In this document: positions 1-6,367 of the stretch, one piece after another
Position numbering within the stretch: the stretch's first letter is position 1
Layout of the letters: every line of letters starts with the position of its first letter
Assembly (NCBI GenBank): GCA_002425885.1
Contig: DINC01000381.1
Span: 17,308-32,039 of the forward strand
Direction: 5' to 3'
Origin: Spirochaetia bacterium UBA5550
GTDB lineage: Bacteria > Spirochaetota > UBA4802 > UBA5550
DNA: 14,732 nt
The notes under the pieces: model-generated
Told to the model about the DNA's origin: nothing
What the model saw: only the letters and a program-made list of their open reading frames with translations
Database searches by the model: none
Position numbers and translations under genes: made by a program

Positions 1-413
1 AAACCCTTCTTGTCAGGGAACCATTTAGCAACAGTAGAAACAGGAGTTACATAACCTGTACCGAGACCGCATCCGCCGATTACACCATAAGTGAGAAACA
101 GTAACGCAGGGCTCTGTGCTTTAAGAGCAAATGATGCAGTGATATAGCCGAGGCCGAAAAGCAGTCCGCCGATCATAGCCATCTTTCTGGGGCCGATTTT
201 CGGCATAAGAACTCCACCCACAGCGGCAGAGAGACCGAGAAAACAGATTGCAAGACAGAAAGCCCATGCTGTCATACTCTGTGACCAGCCGAATGCTGTA
301 CTGAGCGGTTTCTGGAAAAAAGACCAGGCATAAGCTGTACCGAGACATATCTGGAGACATGTCCCCATGATGGCTATGAGCCATCTCTTTGAATCAAGGT
401 TTGAGTTAACCAT
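1..413 (-). CDS. OFA-family MFS transporter (oxalate/formate antiporter type), 3' end beyond window
   Basis: This is the first ~137 codons of an inner-membrane carrier of the major facilitator superfamily, OFA (oxalate:formate antiporter) type. I translated it by hand from ATG at 413-411, which has a GGAGG Shine-Dalgarno about 8 nt upstream. The start MVNSNLDSKRWLIAIMGTC and the segment LGTAYAWSFFQKPL are typical of the first OFA transmembrane helix. Helix 2 and the inter-helix motif MPKIGPRKMAMIGG follow, then further hydrophobic segments with GGCGLGTGYVTP, and the window ends at VAKWFPDKKG. The gene lies next to a formate dehydrogenase/hydrogenase operon that has no focA, so formate (or oxalate/formate exchange) is a sensible substrate. 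That is inference, because OFA proteins also carry other small carboxylates. A hairpin-rich repeat lies in its leader. Confidence 0.82.
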   Translation of the reverse strand, partial: MVNSNLDSKRWLIAIMGTCLQICLGTAYAWSFFQKPLSTAFGWSQSMTAWAFCLAICFLGLSAAVGGVLMPKIGPRKMAMIGGLLFGLGYITASFALKAQSPALLFLTYGVIGGCGLGTGYVTPVSTVAKWFPDKKG

Positions 414-444
414 TATTCAAATCCTCCAATAGTATTAAATAAAA

Positions 445-558
445 TATTAGACCTGTTGCGAAACTTTGTTTCGCGCTTGCAGGGAAGTCCCTGCGGGGCT
501 TATTAATGGGCTACGTCCCTTAAACCCCATTTTGATTATTGACTCCAATCAGTCTATT
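445..558. repeat. Hairpin-rich intergenic repeat, copy 1
   Basis: This intergenic element of about 114 bp shares its first 21 bases, from TATTAGACCTGTTGCG, with the element at 2156-2278, and both end in AGTCTATT. Inside are a perfect 7-bp hairpin (GCGAAAC, TTT loop, GTTTCGC, about 458-474), a second 7-bp hairpin (GCAGGGA, AG, TCCCTGC, 479-494) and an outer ATGGG/CCCAT pair (506-510 with 526-530). The two ends are weakly inverted. It ends 31 nt before the transporter start codon and would lie in that gene's 5' leader. It may be a MITE-like or REP-like element. I do not recognise a named family. Confidence 0.72.
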
Positions 559-582
559 GTACAAGAACTGCTGTTATAAGGT

Positions 583-650
583 AACCGGATGCCGGGAGTA
601 CTTTTAGCAGACTGCATAGCTCCGCCCGAACCTGTCCGGTTAAATTTTTT
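583..650 (+). ncRNA. Plus-strand inverted repeat with T-run (terminator or small structured RNA candidate)
   Basis: AACCGGA (583-589) pairs perfectly with TCCGGTT (635-641). A nested CGGG (593-596) can pair with CCCG (625-628), and AAATTTTTT (642-650) follows at once. Read on the plus strand this looks like the end of a structured transcript with an intrinsic-terminator tail. On the minus strand there is no T-run after the hairpin, so it is a poor terminator for the kinase gene. A weak promoter-like pair, TTGATT (532-537) and TATTGT (555-560) with 17 bp between, lies upstream on the same strand. No known RNA family was recognised. Transcription is not shown by the sequence. Confidence 0.3.
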
Positions 651-673
651 AAATTAACAACATCTTAATTCTT

Positions 674-2134
674 TTAAAAATTGTTCTTATGCCCTGATGA
701 AAGAGGCAGTGAGACTTTAAGAACCGTACCCTGTTCAAAATTCCTTGAAACTGAAAAAGTTCCCTGGAAACTGAGAGCCCTCTCCCTCATACCTTTAAGT
801 CCGAAGGAATCGGTTCTCTCCATATCTTCATCAGCAATACCACGCCCGTTATCGAGCACAATCAGGAAAACCTCAGAATCAGTTTTCTTAAGATTAACTA
901 TAACCTCCGATGCTCCTGAATGATGGATAATATTTGTCGTTGCCTCCTGGAAAATTCTGAAGAGAGCTGTTGTATAATCATCATCCAGTATTAAATCATC
1001 CGGCGAGCAGTTTACGCAGAATTTAACCCCTGTGCGTTTTTCAATGTCCCTGGCAAGCCATTCAATTGCTGCTGCTATGCCGAGATTATCGAGAACTCCG
1101 GGCCTCAGGCTTGTTGAGAGCTGTCTCAATGTTTTCATCGATACATCAATGAGATTATTCATATTTACCAGAGCGGGTTCAAGTTCCGCACACTGCTCCG
1201 GGAGCTGTCTCCTTAAAGTCTGTATTTCAAACCTGAGGTTTATCAGTTTCTGACCGAATTCATCGTGAATTGTCCTTGCAACCATTTTGCGTTCGCTCTC
1301 TCTTACATCCTGAAGGTGAGAGGATAACTCTCTCAACTCATCATTAGTCTTCGCCAGCCGGTTAATAAGTTTCCTGCTCTTTAAATAGTTGGCTATACGT
1401 TCAGAAACAGCATTTATAAAATCATTCTCAAGTTTAAGGTGATAATTACCTTCGGCAAGATTAGCCTGTTCATAGAAAACTTCAACTGAGCCCATCTCTT
1501 TTCCTTCAACGACTACAGGTGATTCAATCTTAAGATCACTCTCCGTAAAAACTGCGCTCTCGAAGATCATATCCAGGTAACTTATACGCACCTTCGCGTC
1601 ACTATGATAAAGGGCTTTTTCTATACTGTCATGAGTATAACGGAGCACTGCCTCAACAGTGAGATCCGGGATATTCATTACATCTGAAATAAAGTACAGG
1701 CTCTTGAGCTCTTTAAGCAGAGTAAGAGCGTGATCATCACTTATAGAATTGTCAACATTCCCGGGTGAATCTTCAGATTTCGTGCCGGTAAAAATCTCCT
1801 CCATGAGGTATTTATGAATCGGCCTGAGTTCCGGGGAGATTTTCCTCAGAGCTCTTTCAAGAATAAACTTGTCAAGATTAAGTTCAGCTCCCGCAGAAAG
1901 AAGAATCACAGGAAGTTCAAGGAGCTGCGCTTTACGGACAAGTATAATTTCCTCATCCTTTTTCATAGCTGATGACCCGATAATAACAAGCTCCGGTGAT
2001 TGAAGCAGTATCTTATCCAGATCTATACTTTCGCATGTTATAATTTCAGTATTATCATCAAGAATACTGAAGATCCTTTTCATCTTCCGCGAAACTGCCG
2101 CATCATTAAGTATGAGTATTACCCTGTTTTTCAT
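674..2134 (-). CDS. Soluble HisKA_3 (NarL/DegS-type) sensor histidine kinase with pseudo-receiver N-terminus
   Basis: This 486-residue cytoplasmic two-component kinase has no transmembrane segment. Residues 1 to ~110 resemble a receiver fold (VILILND; PELVIIGSS; LPVILLS), but the usual phospho-acceptor aspartate after the third strand is replaced by GSS around 53-55. Residues ~145-250 look like a GAF-type sensor domain, followed by a short coiled coil. HisKA_3 follows, with phospho-acceptor His290 in ARTIHDEFGQKL. The HATPase domain has an N-box with Asn401 (EATTN), a G1 box DNGRGI (428-433) and a G2 box GLKGMRER (445-452). The family phosphorylates NarL/LuxR-type regulators, but no such regulator is in this window. 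It sits between the transporter and the hydrogenase operon, so control of formate metabolism is plausible but unproven. The SD before the ATG is weak, and a repeat copy ends 21 nt upstream. Confidence 0.85.
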   Translation of the reverse strand: MKNRVILILNDAAVSRKMKRIFSILDDNTEIITCESIDLDKILLQSPELVIIGSSAMKKDEEIILVRKAQLLELPVILLSAGAELNLDKFILERALRKISPELRPIHKYLMEEIFTGTKSEDSPGNVDNSISDDHALTLLKELKSLYFISDVMNIPDLTVEAVLRYTHDSIEKALYHSDAKVRISYLDMIFESAVFTESDLKIESPVVVEGKEMGSVEVFYEQANLAEGNYHLKLENDFINAVSERIANYLKSRKLINRLAKTNDELRELSSHLQDVRESERKMVARTIHDEFGQKLINLRFEIQTLRRQLPEQCAELEPALVNMNNLIDVSMKTLRQLSTSLRPGVLDNLGIAAAIEWLARDIEKRTGVKFCVNCSPDDLILDDDYTTALFRIFQEATTNIIHHSGASEVIVNLKKTDSEVFLIVLDNGRGIADEDMERTDSFGLKGMRERALSFQGTFSVSRNFEQGTVLKVSLPLSSGHKNNF

Positions 2135-2155
2135 AATTAATCCGTTAGATTTAAT

Positions 2156-2278
2156 TATTAGACCTGTTGCGAAACTGCGTCTCGCGCTCGCAGAGTGGGT
2201 GCCCCTGCGGGGAGGCTTTTAAAGGGGCTGCGCCCCTTTAACCCCACTCAAAAACATGAGATTTTAAACAAGTCTATT
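2156..2278. repeat. Hairpin-rich intergenic repeat, copy 2
   Basis: This is the second copy of the 445-558 element, in the same orientation and about 123 bp long. It has the same 21-base start and the same AGTCTATT end. Its ends are imperfect inverted repeats: TTAGACCTGTT against AATAGACTTGTT read from the other side. Internal hairpins are CCCC-TGC-GGGG (2202-2212), a perfect 10-bp stem TTAAAGGGGC/GCCCCTTTAA with TGC loop (2219-2241), and an enclosing GAGTGGG/CCCACTC pair (2193-2199 with 2243-2249). It fills most of the gap between hycI and the kinase gene. No U-tract follows the hairpins on the minus strand, so it is not a classic intrinsic terminator for the hyf operon. Confidence 0.75.
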
Positions 2279-2296
2279 CAATCTGCACCATATCTT

Positions 2297-2737
2297 TTAC
2301 ACAAGCATCTCTTCAAACTGACAAATCATTTCCACGCCTTTCTTAACAGACTCTTTCGCGGCATCTGAAAGTTCAGGATTGATACCGATCATATTTTCGT
2401 ACTTCACCCCGATGCCGAGAAAAACAACAGATTCGCAAAAATCGTGAATAAACTGAATCAGGTACTGCACAGGTATAGTGTGAGTGCTGAACATCCCCAT
2501 CTCTTCATTTGCCACGTCAAGAAACTGCACTTCTCCTTCATCAAGGCCCAGCACAGCGTCAACGATAACAACAATGTCGGGCATATTCTTTCTGAGAAGG
2601 TTTACCTGGTTTTCGGGACAGTCCTCCCCGTGGAAGACCTCCCATCCCCCTCGTGCACTTATCTCTTCTCCCAGAGCATAGCCCACACCATCATCACCGC
2701 GAAACGTATTACCTATCGTAAGCAGAGCCTTTTTCAT
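2297..2737 (-). CDS. hycI: Hydrogenase large-subunit maturation endopeptidase HycI
   Basis: This 146-residue cytosolic protease removes the C-terminal tail of the [NiFe] large subunit after nickel insertion. The family's N-terminal signature is present as TIGNTFRGDDGVG. The acidic and histidine residues that bind the nickel probe in this family match Asp15, Asp60 (in VIVDA) and His86 (in STHTIP). The order and spacing follow E. coli HycI, which is about 156 residues long. The start is ATG with AAGGTG just upstream. It is the last gene of the hydrogenase operon and is separated from the hycH-like gene by 139 nt containing a palindrome. Its expected target is HyfG in the same operon, which still carries the tail that HycI recognises. 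Confidence 0.9.
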   Translation of the reverse strand: MKKALLTIGNTFRGDDGVGYALGEEISARGGWEVFHGEDCPENQVNLLRKNMPDIVVIVDAVLGLDEGEVQFLDVANEEMGMFSTHTIPVQYLIQFIHDFCESVVFLGIGVKYENMIGINPELSDAAKESVKKGVEMICQFEEMLV

Positions 2738-2774
2738 ACAGCACCTTCATCTATTGCTTCAATAATTCATGAAC

Positions 2775-2853
2775 GATTTCTCACATGCGTTCGAAATGAC
2801 AAAGAATTCAGCCTGTCATTTCGAACCCTAATCAATTCTTCGGGTGAGAAATC
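2775..2853. repeat. Long interrupted palindrome between hycH-like gene and hycI
   Basis: Outer arms GATTTCTCAC (2775-2784) and GTGAGAAATC (2844-2853) are perfect inverted repeats. Inner arms of 13 bp begin GTTCGAAATGACA (2789-2801) and are mirrored by TGTCATTTCGAAC (2814-2826). A 12-base loop lies between the inner arms, and the unpaired material between inner and outer arms is unequal (4 against 17 bases). Such structure looks like a dispersed palindromic repeat inserted in the only sizeable gap of the operon. As RNA it could form a processing or stabilising hairpin between the hycH-like and hycI messages. No U-tract follows the hairpin in the reading direction, so termination is not expected. 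Confidence 0.75.
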
Positions 2854-2876
2854 TTTCTTAAACATTCACCGGAGAA

Positions 2877-3224
2877 TTAATCATCATGCTTCTGAATCGT
2901 GATAAATCCCTCTTTCAGCAGAGAGAACTCCCCCCTCAGCCGGCATTCCGGCATTTCGGGAAGAAGCCTCTTTACATGCTCAGGGTATATATCGACTTCG
3001 AAATATGTATTGAGATTCCCTAATTTAAACCTGCCGTACTCTCCGCAGGATTGAACAATACCGTTGTATTCGGCATCGCTCATTTTGAATATCTCCCTTG
3101 AGAAATCGATATTCCCCGTTCCATGCCCCACTTTCAGAACATGGAGCTTTATCTGCTGCGCAGTGACATTATCACTCATCGAAGGATCAACCACTCTGTC
3201 TGTCAGTTTAAATACCCTGATCAT
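2877..3224 (-). CDS. hycH: HycH/HyfJ-like formate hydrogenlyase maturation protein
   Basis: This is a 115-residue soluble protein. Its core LHVLKVGHGTGNIDF (about residues 28-42), followed by AEYNGIV and then FEVDIYPEHVKRLLP, follows the pattern of E. coli HycH/HyfJ (GHHLGVIDC, DEY, then EI-I--H---L). The E. coli protein is about 136 residues, so this one is somewhat short at the C-terminus. HycH is needed for assembly of active hydrogenase 3, though its exact biochemical role is not settled. Its ATG follows the hyfI TAA with no gap, and a GGTG-type SD lies inside the end of hyfI, so the two are probably co-translated. The assignment rests on motif pattern plus the conserved place between hyfI and hycI. 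Confidence in the family is moderate. Confidence 0.62.
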   Translation of the reverse strand: MIRVFKLTDRVVDPSMSDNVTAQQIKLHVLKVGHGTGNIDFSREIFKMSDAEYNGIVQSCGEYGRFKLGNLNTYFEVDIYPEHVKRLLPEMPECRLRGEFSLLKEGFITIQKHDD

Positions 3225-4058
3225 TTACGCACCTTTTATCAGATACTGATTTTTACCTTCATCGCCCATAATCATCATCCTGTCGAGCCACTGCATATAA
3301 ACATTGTTGTGCAGAACACGGAGGCACTCAGCATATCTGGGGTCCTCCTCCTGCGATACAAGATGTTTCATCAGCTCTGTCACCTCTGATACATCATCCG
3401 CCTTTTTCGCTGTTTTCATTGCTCCGCAATATTTTTTATACAGCACCCTGCCATGAATATATCCCATTAGTGATTTGCTTTCGACATAAATATCCCGTTC
3501 AAACAGAGAATTATTAAGAATAGATGTGCCGTCAAATGGGACTTTCCCGTTATCATTGTCATGCACTGTTTTTTTAAGCTTCTGATCAATGATCCCCAGT
3601 GCAAGGGCAAATCCTTCAAGTATAGTTGCAGGGTGAGGAGGACATCCCGGCACATAGAGATCAACAGGGATATGTGAATCTATCCCGCCCCAGTTACCGT
3701 AAGCGTCATGGAATATTCCGCCTGAACATCCGCAAGCGCCCACTGCAGCAACAATCTTAGGGTCAGGCATCGCTTCGTATGCACGGAGCAGCGGATACCT
3801 CATGTCCCTGGTCACAGAACCTGTACAGACAAGGATATCTGCGTGCCTTGGGGAAGCAACAAGTTTGAATCCCAGTCTCTCAGGGTCCCATAGCGGACTT
3901 ATTACTGCAAAAATTTCTATATCGCATCCGTTGCACGACCCCGCGTCTACCCTGTAAACAAAGAATGTTCTCTTTATTTTTTCAAGGTGAGCGAGTTTTT
4001 TCTCAACTGTATTTTCTTTCTGAATATTTTCAGGAACAGTATATAGAGGACCCATCAT
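3225..4058 (-). CDS. hyfI: Hydrogenase-4/FHL small subunit (HyfI/HycG, NuoB-like)
   Basis: This is the small subunit of a group 4 [NiFe] hydrogenase. It holds the proximal [4Fe-4S] cluster that feeds electrons to the HyfG nickel site. It sits on the cytoplasmic side of the membrane arm. Counting from ATG 4058 (277 residues), the cluster ligands are Cys42 and Cys45 in DAGSCNGCDIEIFA, Cys109 in VGACGCSGGIFHD and Cys139 in VPGCPPHPATILEGFALALG. The C-terminal part after ~180 aligns with HyfI (RDIYVESKSLMGYIHGR; SQEEDPRY). ATG 4058 overlaps the hyfH TGA by one base (TGATG). A second in-frame ATG at 4055 is better spaced from the GAGAGG ribosome site and may be the true start. An upstream TTG (4061) is also in frame but unlikely to be used. 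Confidence 0.93.
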   Translation of the reverse strand: MMGPLYTVPENIQKENTVEKKLAHLEKIKRTFFVYRVDAGSCNGCDIEIFAVISPLWDPERLGFKLVASPRHADILVCTGSVTRDMRYPLLRAYEAMPDPKIVAAVGACGCSGGIFHDAYGNWGGIDSHIPVDLYVPGCPPHPATILEGFALALGIIDQKLKKTVHDNDNGKVPFDGTSILNNSLFERDIYVESKSLMGYIHGRVLYKKYCGAMKTAKKADDVSEVTELMKHLVSQEEDPRYAECLRVLHNNVYMQWLDRMMIMGDEGKNQYLIKGA

Positions 4059-4591
4059 CAACCTCTCTTTGTCATTTGATTTACGTAGTTGTTTATAGCC
4101 TGCTCTCTTCTGCAGTCAGGACAGAATTTCAGATGTTTCGCTTTCTCATCAATAGTTGCCTTGTCCCATCCCGCAGAAATGAGCTTATTGTAAACATAGT
4201 TATGGAGACGCTCCGTGGAGTAATACCTGCTACATGAATCACACTTCCTGAGCTTCATCTCCCCTGTAACAGTGAGGTCCTCTTTGTCGAAAAGCACGCA
4301 CATAACATACTCTTTCGAAAGTGAAATTGCCTCAGTGGGGCAGACCTCATCACAACGGCCGCAGAATATGCACCTGTTGTAGTCGATCTTCCATACAGAG
4401 AGCCCGCGCTCCTCATCTTTTTTTACAGTGATGGCATTGGAAGGACACGCAACAGCGCAGGCGCCGCAGCCTAAACATTTTTCGTAACTATATTCAGGTT
4501 TTCCTCTGAAGCCCTCTGTAACTTCATACGGCACAACAGGAAAATCCCTTGTAACCATTTTCTCTTTTTTTGCGAATTCAAGTATCTTCAT
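4058..4591 (-). CDS. hyfH: Hydrogenase-4/FHL iron-sulfur subunit (HyfH/HycF, NuoI-like)
   Basis: This 177-residue electron-transfer protein bridges the ferredoxin-like HyfA and the small subunit HyfI. Two [4Fe-4S] motifs are clear: Cys39-x2-Cys42-x2-Cys45-x3-Cys49-Pro and Cys74-x2-Cys77-x2-Cys80-x3-Cys84-Pro, as in NuoI. The leader VVPYEVTEGFRGKP matches HyfH (PFAPLEVSPGFRGKP in E. coli). After the clusters, CDSC (117-120) and CPDC (157-160) form two CxxC knuckles that could bind a zinc or extra iron. The E. coli homologue has similar Cys pairs. It starts at ATG with GAGGGG 5 nt upstream, 12 nt after hyfG, and its TGA overlaps the hyfI start. Confidence 0.92.
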   Translation of the reverse strand: MKILEFAKKEKMVTRDFPVVPYEVTEGFRGKPEYSYEKCLGCGACAVACPSNAITVKKDEERGLSVWKIDYNRCIFCGRCDEVCPTEAISLSKEYVMCVLFDKEDLTVTGEMKLRKCDSCSRYYSTERLHNYVYNKLISAGWDKATIDEKAKHLKFCPDCRREQAINNYVNQMTKRG

Positions 4592-4603
4592 ATCGGCCCC
4601 TCA

Positions 4604-6349
4604 CTAATTCTTCAGAGGAGAATCTTTTCTTGTTATTGCGTACTTCTTCAGATCCTCCATCTGTATAATTTTTGTTTTCTGCTTCTTCACATCAACAATT
4701 GTGACCCTTTCAGAGCATGAGTAGCATGGGTCAAGGGAACCGACAATAAGAGGAGCGTCAGCAACAGAGTTACCCCTGAACTGGAATCTCAGGCTCGGCC
4801 AGTTATTATATGTTGAAGCTCTTACTCTCCATCTGTGAACCTTCTGGGCATTACCGTGCATAGTCCAGTGGATATCCTCACCACGTGGAGCTTCCACATA
4901 ACCTATAGAGTGCGAATAAGGCTCAACGAATGCTTTCTTGACCATTACCGGTCCTGCGGGGAGCAATTCAAGGCACTGCCTGATTATTGATATGCTTTCA
5001 AAGACCTCCCCTGCACGGACAAGCACTCTTGAAAGAACATCACCGTCGTTATATACAGGAACTTTGAAATCAATATTTTTATACCAGTCAAATGGGTGGT
5101 CATACCTTGTGTCTCTGTTAAATCCCGCACCCCTGACATTGGGCCCCACCGGTGAAAAGTCCCTTGCAATTTTTTTGTTGAGTACGCCTACACCAGTGAG
5201 CCTCTTCAGGAAATTCGGAGAATCAATAACGCCGTCAAGGCACTCCTTGAAATCAGCTTCCACCTTTGCCATATACTTCAGCATCTCTCTGCGTTCAACG
5301 TCTGTTATATCACGCCTTACACCGCCTGTGAGGATCATACCGTAGGTCTTTCTCCCGCCGGTGAGCACCTGCGCCATCTCCATTGTCTGTTCCCTTATCT
5401 TGAACATCTGGAGAAAAGCAGTGACGTTACCTGTGAATTCACTGGCAAGTCCTATATTAAGCAGGTGAGAGTGGAGCCTCTCAGTTTCAAGGCATATTGT
5501 CCTGATAGCCCTGGCCCTGAGTGGCACATCAAGCCCTGTGACATTCTCGGAACTTTCAATACATGAAACAGCGTGAGCAAAACCGCAGATACCGCAGATC
5601 CTCTCAGCAATAAAAGCCATCTGATCATAATCAAGCCGGTTTTCAGCGAGTTTCTCAATCCCGCGGTGTACATAGAAAAGTTTGTAGTCCGCATCAATTA
5701 TTGTCTCTCCGTCAACGAAGAGCCTGAAGTGTCCCGGTTCATCTGAAGTGATGTGTGTAGGTCCCAGCGGAACATCCATTATACCTTCCCCTTCAGGATA
5801 GAGAAAATCATAATCCGGTTCCTTGACCAGGTCGTATGGCGCGAACTTCTCCCTGTAATCGATTGAATCTTTTCTGAGCGGATAGATCCCTGCGGGGAAG
5901 TCGTCTGAGAGAGCAAGCCTTCTCTGGTCAGGGAGCCCTTCAGCAACAAGCCCCATCATGTCGCGCGCTTCGCGCTCGTACCATACAGCAGCAGGAACTT
6001 TAAGCGCCACCGAAGGATATACAGGATCATGCGCGGGGATGAGAGCCTTTACAGTGATCCAGCATTTCTCTTCCGGAGGGAGTTCGTCACCCTCCTCCAT
6101 CTTGTTCCCTTCCATTGAGAGAACATAGTATACTGCATAATTTCCGTTGATCTCCCTCTCGTCATTTGCCGCCATGGTGGAGAGCCACCCACCCATTTTA
6201 TAATAGAGGGTCTTCACCACTTCAGGGAGATCGTTTCTATCGACTAATATAGTAATCTGATCATCAGGCTGATGTCTTATGACTTCCACCTTGAACAGGT
6301 TGCCTAATTCAGATATAAACTTTTTACCTTTAACTTCAGTCTTTTCCAT
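4604..6349 (-). CDS. hyfG: Hydrogenase-4/FHL large subunit (HyfG/HycE), NuoC-like domain fused to [NiFe] catalytic domain
   Basis: This is the catalytic subunit, 581 residues against about 570 in E. coli. Residues 1 to ~170 form a NuoC (30 kDa) type domain (VALKVPAAVWYEREARDMMG at 115-134, then YPLRKD). The NuoD-like catalytic domain follows. All four [NiFe] ligands are present: Cys252 and Cys255 in ERICGICGFAH, and Cys542 and Cys545 in DPCYSCSER. The protein is therefore a true hydrogenase rather than one of the Ehr/NuoD-like relatives that lost these ligands. Residues 549-581 after Arg548 form the tail expected to be cut off by HycI; in E. coli HycE cleavage falls after the same Arg. The start is ATG with GGAG 7 nt upstream, 18 nt after hyfF. 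Confidence 0.95.
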   Translation of the reverse strand: MEKTEVKGKKFISELGNLFKVEVIRHQPDDQITILVDRNDLPEVVKTLYYKMGGWLSTMAANDEREINGNYAVYYVLSMEGNKMEEGDELPPEEKCWITVKALIPAHDPVYPSVALKVPAAVWYEREARDMMGLVAEGLPDQRRLALSDDFPAGIYPLRKDSIDYREKFAPYDLVKEPDYDFLYPEGEGIMDVPLGPTHITSDEPGHFRLFVDGETIIDADYKLFYVHRGIEKLAENRLDYDQMAFIAERICGICGFAHAVSCIESSENVTGLDVPLRARAIRTICLETERLHSHLLNIGLASEFTGNVTAFLQMFKIREQTMEMAQVLTGGRKTYGMILTGGVRRDITDVERREMLKYMAKVEADFKECLDGVIDSPNFLKRLTGVGVLNKKIARDFSPVGPNVRGAGFNRDTRYDHPFDWYKNIDFKVPVYNDGDVLSRVLVRAGEVFESISIIRQCLELLPAGPVMVKKAFVEPYSHSIGYVEAPRGEDIHWTMHGNAQKVHRWRVRASTYNNWPSLRFQFRGNSVADAPLIVGSLDPCYSCSERVTIVDVKKQKTKIIQMEDLKKYAITRKDSPLKN

Positions 6350-6367
6350 CTTCGGTCTCCTTTAGAT

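Noticed and set aside
583..641. tRNA on the minus strand (7-bp AACCGGA/TCCGGTT stem followed by ACC)
   Set aside because: Only 45 nt lie between the stem arms and there is no D, anticodon or T arm in the right places, so it cannot be a normal tRNA or tRNA-Sec. It also lacks the GGAAGCAGC-type core of SRP RNA.
2193..2249. Intrinsic terminator of the hyf operon
   Set aside because: The GC-rich hairpins are strong, but no U-tract follows them on the minus strand, and the same structure type recurs in the second repeat copy.
2789..2826. FhlA-type activator site (CATTTCG/CGAAATG half-sites)
   Set aside because: The half-site sequence resembles what I recall of FhlA targets, but the half-sites are in the reverse order with 18 bp between, sit inside the operon and belong to a larger palindrome. 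No sigma54 promoter is near.
2444..2902. A 152-codon plus-strand open frame over hycI and the palindrome
   Set aside because: It is antisense to well-supported HycI and runs through a palindromic repeat. No Shine-Dalgarno or family signature is seen.
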